Source: JBDLRH01 sp039800165 (GTDB taxonomy: Bacteria; Pseudomonadota; Gammaproteobacteria; Burkholderiales; Burkholderiaceae_C). Taken from it: a DNA stretch of 18,713 nt. The DNA lies in NCBI GenBank assembly GCA_039800165.1, contig JBDLRH010000034.1, positions 1-18,713 on the forward strand, written 5' to 3'. The stretch's first letter is position 1, and every line of letters begins with the position of its first letter. The notes below the pieces were generated by a model that was given only the letters and a program-made list of their open reading frames with translations, was not told the origin of the DNA and did no database searches. Positions 14,995 through 18,713 of the stretch are shown here, piece after piece. The translations under genes were made by a program, and so were the position numbers.

Positions 14995-17900
14995 CCGACG
15001 CCGCCTACGCCTGCAATGGCGCTGCGGTCTCGCGCAGCGAGTTCTATGCCATCGCCTGCGACCCGCGGCGCAGTGTGGCGGTGGAGGCATGCGCCGGTGC
15101 GGGCAAGACCTGGATGCTGGTCTCGCGCATCCTGCGCGCACTGCTGGACGGCACGCCGCCGCACGAAATCCTCGCGATCACCTTCACCCGCAAGGCGGCC
15201 GGCGAAATGCGCGACCGGCTTGATGAATGGCTGCACGCCTTTGCGCGACAGGACGTGGCGACGCTGCCGTCCGAACTCATCCTGCGCGGCTGTTCGCCCG
15301 ACGAGGCGCAGGCCCGTGCGGCGGAGCTGGCCACCTTGGGGCAGCGGGTGCTTGATGCCGGCCGCCCGGTTCAGATTCGCACCTTCCACAGCTGGTTTGC
15401 AGCGCTGGTGCGCGAGGCGCCGCTGTCGGTGCTTGGGCGGCTTGGGCTGCCCGCGCAGTACGAGCTGCTCGAGGACGACGCCGACGCCGTGGCCGCATGC
15501 TGGCCGCGCTTCTTTCAGTCCTTGCTGGGCGACGCCGGTGCGCGCGAGGACTTCGAGGCGCTGGTGCGCAGCCACGGGCGGCATGCCACGCTCAAGGCAC
15601 TGGAGGCGGGTCTGGCGCGGCGCATGGAATTCGCGATCGCCGATGCCGCAGATGTCGTGGCGGGGTCGGTGGAGCGCCACGCGGAATGGTTGGGCGCACG
15701 TCACCTTTGGCTTGAAGGGCTGGACGACCCGCGCGACGTGCTGGCGCAGGCCCCGGTGCGCACACGCTGGCTGCAATGGGCACGCAGCCTGGGCGCCGAG
15801 ACCAACAAGACCCCGCGCAGCGCCGCTGCAGCCATCGAGCAGGCTCTGGCCATCGACGACGCTGCCGAGCGCTTTGCGCAGCTGCGCTCTGCGCTGTTCG
15901 TCCAGGACGACCACCGACTGCGCCACCACCTGGGCGGCTACGCAGCGGCCCAAGAGGCCGAGGCCGAGCTGCGCGTGTTGTGCGAGGCGGTGTCTCAGCA
16001 CGAAGGCTGGCTGTACCACCAGCGCATGGCGCGCCTGATACGCCTCCTGGTGAGTGAGTACGCGGCGTTCAAGCGCGAGCGCGGCTGGGTCGACATGACC
16101 GACCTGGAGTGTGCCGCCCTCGAGTTGCTGCGCGACCCGGTGCTCAGCGGCTGGGTGCACGAGCGGCTGGACACCCGCACCCGCCAGTTGCTGATCGACG
16201 AGTTCCAGGACACCAACCCGGTGCAGTGGCAGGCGTTGCGTTCGTGGCTTGCGGGCTATGCCGGCGCCGGCCACAGCCTGCCGGTTTTCCTCGTGGGTGA
16301 CCCCAAGCAGAGCATCTACCGCTTTCGCCGCGCCGAGCCGCAGGTGTTCGAGTCGGCCAAGTCGTTCATCTGCGAGGGCCTGGAGGGCGTGGTCCTGAGC
16401 TGCGACCACACGCGCCGCAATGCGAAGGCGGTGCTGGCGGCGGTCAATGCGGTCATGTCTGATGCGGCGCGTGACGATGCCTACCCCGGCTATCGCGCGC
16501 ACACCACCGAATCGGCACACGAGGGCGAGGCATGGGCCTTGCCGCAGCTCCAACGCATGGTTGCAGCAGCCGATGCCAAGCCCCAGGGCGATGCGTGGCG
16601 CAACAGTTTGACGACGCCGCGCGAGCTGGAAGAAGACAGCCTGCGCCTGCGCGAGTGTCGACAGGTGGCGCGCTGGATGGCTGGGCGCATCGCGGCAGGC
16701 GAATCGCCCGGCGACTTCATGGTGCTGGCGCGCCAGAGGGAGCGGCTGGATGTGATGCAGCAGGCGTTGCGGGAGCACCATGTGCCCTGCGAACGCAGCG
16801 AGCGCGGCGAACTGGCCGACGCGCTGGAGGTGCAGGACATCGTGGCGCTGCTTGATGTGCTGGTGTCGCCGTCACACGATCTGTCGCTGGCGCAGGTGCT
16901 GCGCTCACCCCTGTTTGGTGTGGACGAGAACTTTTTGCTGCGGCTGGCGGATGCACGCGACGCGGCGGGCTTGGAGGCGCAGCCAGCAGGGCTGTCTGGC
17001 GAAGCGCAGGGCGAGACACCGGGCGCAAGACCGGCTACCTTGCCCACCTGGCTTGATGCGCTCGACCGTCTTCGCGGCAACAGCGATGCCACCGCCGATG
17101 GCCGATGGCCAGGCGATGTGCTGCGCCGCTGGCAGGGCTGGGTTCGCAGCCTGCCGCCGCACGATGCCTTGTCGTTCATCTTTCATGACGGCGATGTGTT
17201 TGCCCGCTACGCCGCTGCGGTGCCTGCGGCGCAACGCGAGCCGGTGCTCTCGCGACTGCGCGGGGTGCTGTCGGCCACGCTGGCGCTGGACGGCGGGCGT
17301 TACCTCACACCCTACGCGTGGGTGCGCCAGCTGCGCGCACAGGCCCTGCGCGCGCCGGCGACCGAACCCGCGGGCGCACGAGAGCGCGGCGCGGTCTCGC
17401 TGCTGACGGTGCATGGCGCCAAGGGCCTCGAGGCGAAGGCGGTGGTGTTGCTGGACGCGGACGCCTCTGCGCCGCGTGGCGATGCGTGGGGAAGCTGCAT
17501 CCAGTGGCCCGGGGACGACCCGCACCCGCGCCGCTTTGCGTTCTGCGCCAGCCTCAGGTCACCCCCGCCGAGCCTGCGCGATGCCGTCGCCTCCGAGCAG
17601 GCGGCGCAGGCGCGTGAAGAGCTCAATGTGCTCTATGTGGCCATGACACGCGCCAGGCAATGCCTGGTGTTGTCTTCCAGCGAGCCGTATCGCGCGGCAG
17701 GGCGCAGCGTGTGGGCCCGTGTGCAGCCGCATGTTGCTGCCGCGCCCACCTCCGTCGTGCAAGACTCGCCCCCACCACAACTACGGGCCGTGGAAGCCGC
17801 AGAAGGGTTGCGCTTGCGTGTGCTGCCTGCGTACACGCCGCAGTCTGATGTACAAGTGGGCAGCGTGGCGCCGACGCCACCCCCCGCCGGCAACGACCGT

Positions 17901-18353
17901 GCGGCCCGCATCGGGCAAGGCATGCACCGCCTGCTGGAATGGGCGCCGCTGTCGGGTGCCCCGGCATGGTCATCTGCCCACTTGCGTGGGGTGGCGCGCG
18001 AGTTTGATCTGTTGCCCGACGAAGTGGCGCAGGCCCGTGACGCGGCACAACGCATCCTGCAGGGGCAGGGCGCCTGGGCCTGGGACGCCGCTCAGGTGGA
18101 CATGGCCGACAGCGAGGTCGAGATCACGCACCAGGGCCAGCTGCTGCGCATCGACCGCCTGGTGCGTCGCCGCGATACCGGCCAGTGGTGGGTGTTGGAC
18201 CACAAGTCCTCAGCCGCGCCCCAGCAAGATGCGGCACTGTGCGGGCAGCTGCGCACCTACCGCGATGCGGTGCAGCAGGCGCTGAATACTTCTGGGGCCG
18301 TCATCCGCTGCGCCTTCCTCACCGCCAGTGGCGCGCTGATCGAAATCGATTGA
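14991..18353 (+). CDS. addA: AddA-like UvrD-family helicase with C-terminal nuclease
   Basis: This is the ATP-driven 3'-5' helicase and nuclease subunit of the double-strand-break repair complex. ATG 14991 (1120 residues) is chosen because AAGGAG at 14977-14982 is 8 bases upstream and the ATGA overlap with addB is typical; the frame is open a further 16 codons upstream. Walker A is ACAGAGKT with K39 and motif Ia is ITFTRKAAGEMRDRL. Walker B is LLIDEFQDTNP with D403/E404, motif III is VGDPKQSIYRFR, motif V is LLTVHGAKGLE around H808, and motif VI is LNVLYVAMTRAR. The nuclease follows with H979 (GQGMHRLLEW), D1055 (RIDRLV), D1070 and K1072 (VLDHKSS) and QLRTY. Motif IV reads LSCDHTRRN instead of the commoner NYRS-like form. 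RecB is the main alternative, but the partner is AddB-like, which favours AddA. Confidence 0.92.
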   Translation: MTDAAYACNGAAVSRSEFYAIACDPRRSVAVEACAGAGKTWMLVSRILRALLDGTPPHEILAITFTRKAAGEMRDRLDEWLHAFARQDVATLPSELILRGCSPDEAQARAAELATLGQRVLDAGRPVQIRTFHSWFAALVREAPLSVLGRLGLPAQYELLEDDADAVAACWPRFFQSLLGDAGAREDFEALVRSHGRHATLKALEAGLARRMEFAIADAADVVAGSVERHAEWLGARHLWLEGLDDPRDVLAQAPVRTRWLQWARSLGAETNKTPRSAAAAIEQALAIDDAAERFAQLRSALFVQDDHRLRHHLGGYAAAQEAEAELRVLCEAVSQHEGWLYHQRMARLIRLLVSEYAAFKRERGWVDMTDLECAALELLRDPVLSGWVHERLDTRTRQLLIDEFQDTNPVQWQALRSWLAGYAGAGHSLPVFLVGDPKQSIYRFRRAEPQVFESAKSFICEGLEGVVLSCDHTRRNAKAVLAAVNAVMSDAARDDAYPGYRAHTTESAHEGEAWALPQLQRMVAAADAKPQGDAWRNSLTTPRELEEDSLRLRECRQVARWMAGRIAAGESPGDFMVLARQRERLDVMQQALREHHVPCERSERGELADALEVQDIVALLDVLVSPSHDLSLAQVLRSPLFGVDENFLLRLADARDAAGLEAQPAGLSGEAQGETPGARPATLPTWLDALDRLRGNSDATADGRWPGDVLRRWQGWVRSLPPHDALSFIFHDGDVFARYAAAVPAAQREPVLSRLRGVLSATLALDGGRYLTPYAWVRQLRAQALRAPATEPAGARERGAVSLLTVHGAKGLEAKAVVLLDADASAPRGDAWGSCIQWPGDDPHPRRFAFCASLRSPPPSLRDAVASEQAAQAREELNVLYVAMTRARQCLVLSSSEPYRAAGRSVWARVQPHVAAAPTSVVQDSPPPQLRAVEAAEGLRLRVLPAYTPQSDVQVGSVAPTPPPAGNDRAARIGQGMHRLLEWAPLSGAPAWSSAHLRGVAREFDLLPDEVAQARDAAQRILQGQGAWAWDAAQVDMADSEVEITHQGQLLRIDRLVRRRDTGQWWVLDHKSSAAPQQDAALCGQLRTYRDAVQQALNTSGAVIRCAFLTASGALIEID

Positions 18354-18395
18354 GGCGCCCAGCCTGGCCTGCGCGCCCTGCATGTGGACCGCAGG

Positions 18396-18713
18396 TCACT
18401 TCGTCTCGAACGCGGTGCTGCCGTCCCATAATGGATCGACCGGGCGGCCCTGACGCAGCTGCACCCGCTCCAGGTACAGCGCGTAGAGGTGCTTGTTGGG
18501 GTGAGCCTGGCGCAGCGCCTCGATCATGGGCAGCGCCTCGGCCCACTGCTGTGCACGCCAGCGCTCCAAAAAGGCGTTCCATGCGGCGATCTCGCTGCGC
18601 AAGGCGGGTGTCCATTCGGCATCGGTGCCCCACGCGGTATGGATCACCACCGCTTCGGCCTTGCCCTTCACCTTGACCTTGTCGAGTTCCTGCCAGATGA
18701 AGCCGTCACCGGC
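18396..18713 (-). CDS. C-terminal end of a probable adenylate/guanylate cyclase (5' partial)
   Basis: The last 105 residues of a minus-strand gene enter from the right edge. The start AGDGFIWQELDKVKVKGKAEAVVIHTAW matches the end of a class III nucleotide cyclase catalytic domain, where an ELD-V-VKGK-V motif closes the fold. After it comes a helical tail of about 70 residues (WNAFLERWRAQQWAEALPMIEALRQAH) that resembles the TPR-like tail of many bacterial cyclases, often paired with CHASE2 or sensor domains at the N-terminus, which are not visible here. The gene converges on addA with 42 bases between the two stops, and no terminator is apparent there. The cyclase call rests on a short stretch. 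Confidence 0.72.
   Translation of the reverse strand, partial: AGDGFIWQELDKVKVKGKAEAVVIHTAWGTDAEWTPALRSEIAAWNAFLERWRAQQWAEALPMIEALRQAHPNKHLYALYLERVQLRQGRPVDPLWDGSTAFETK

Noticed and set aside
14793..16781. 662-codon minus-strand open frame opposite addA
   Set aside because: Arg/His/Gln-rich shadow; the plus strand here carries AddA helicase motifs I to IV.
18354..18395. Shared terminator between addA and the cyclase gene
   Set aside because: Only short GC pairings such as GACC/GGTC are present and no T-run occurs on either strand.

Overview
The window is GC-rich and densely coded on both strands, with no gap between genes longer than about 215 bases. It looks like ordinary chromosome from a beta-proteobacterium of the order Burkholderiales, most likely Comamonadaceae or a relative. 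The reasons are the protein styles (Rho beginning MHLNELKALHV, a zinc-free type B L31 next to rho), an AddAB-type repair pair, and phoB and phoR directly behind the pst genes. The taxonomic call is inference from protein character. No rRNA, tRNA, CRISPR array, insertion sequence or prophage gene was recognised.

Bases 1-6907 (plus strand) hold the tail of an unidentified gene, a rho-independent terminator, and a phosphate-starvation locus in the order pstS-pstC-pstA-pstB-phoU-phoB-phoR. PstS captures phosphate in the periplasm, PstC and PstA form the membrane channel and PstB is the ATPase. PhoU links transporter state to the kinase PhoR, which controls the response regulator PhoB. A candidate Pho box of 11-bp-spaced repeats lies in front of pstS and partly overlaps the preceding terminator, so the locus is probably switched on by its own last products. 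Two strong stem-loops sit in the two widest gaps of the locus (pstS/pstC and phoB/phoR) and may set different expression levels along the transcript.

Bases 6867-12240 (minus strand, read right to left) hold trxA (thioredoxin), rho (transcription termination factor), rpmE2 (ribosomal protein L31 type B), a polytopic GT-C/ArnT-like glycosyltransferase-family membrane protein, and a MATE-family exporter. The MATE gene converges on phoR and overlaps its 3' end by 41 bases. A clear terminator follows rpmE2, and a weaker terminator-like hairpin lies between trxA and rho, overlapping the probable rho promoter.

Bases 12322-18353 (plus strand) hold two overlapping genes for an AddAB-type double-strand-break repair helicase-nuclease. 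The first is an AddB-like protein with an Fe-S-type PD-(D/E)XK nuclease domain and no recognisable Walker A motif. The second is an AddA-like UvrD-family helicase with its own C-terminal nuclease. At the right edge the 3' end of a minus-strand gene, probably an adenylate/guanylate cyclase, runs off the window.

I did not find a clearly new biological system. The most interesting signals are compact regulatory structures (terminator/promoter overlaps, intra-operon hairpins, the convergent overlap) and sequence oddities inside the addB-like gene and the glycosyltransferase.
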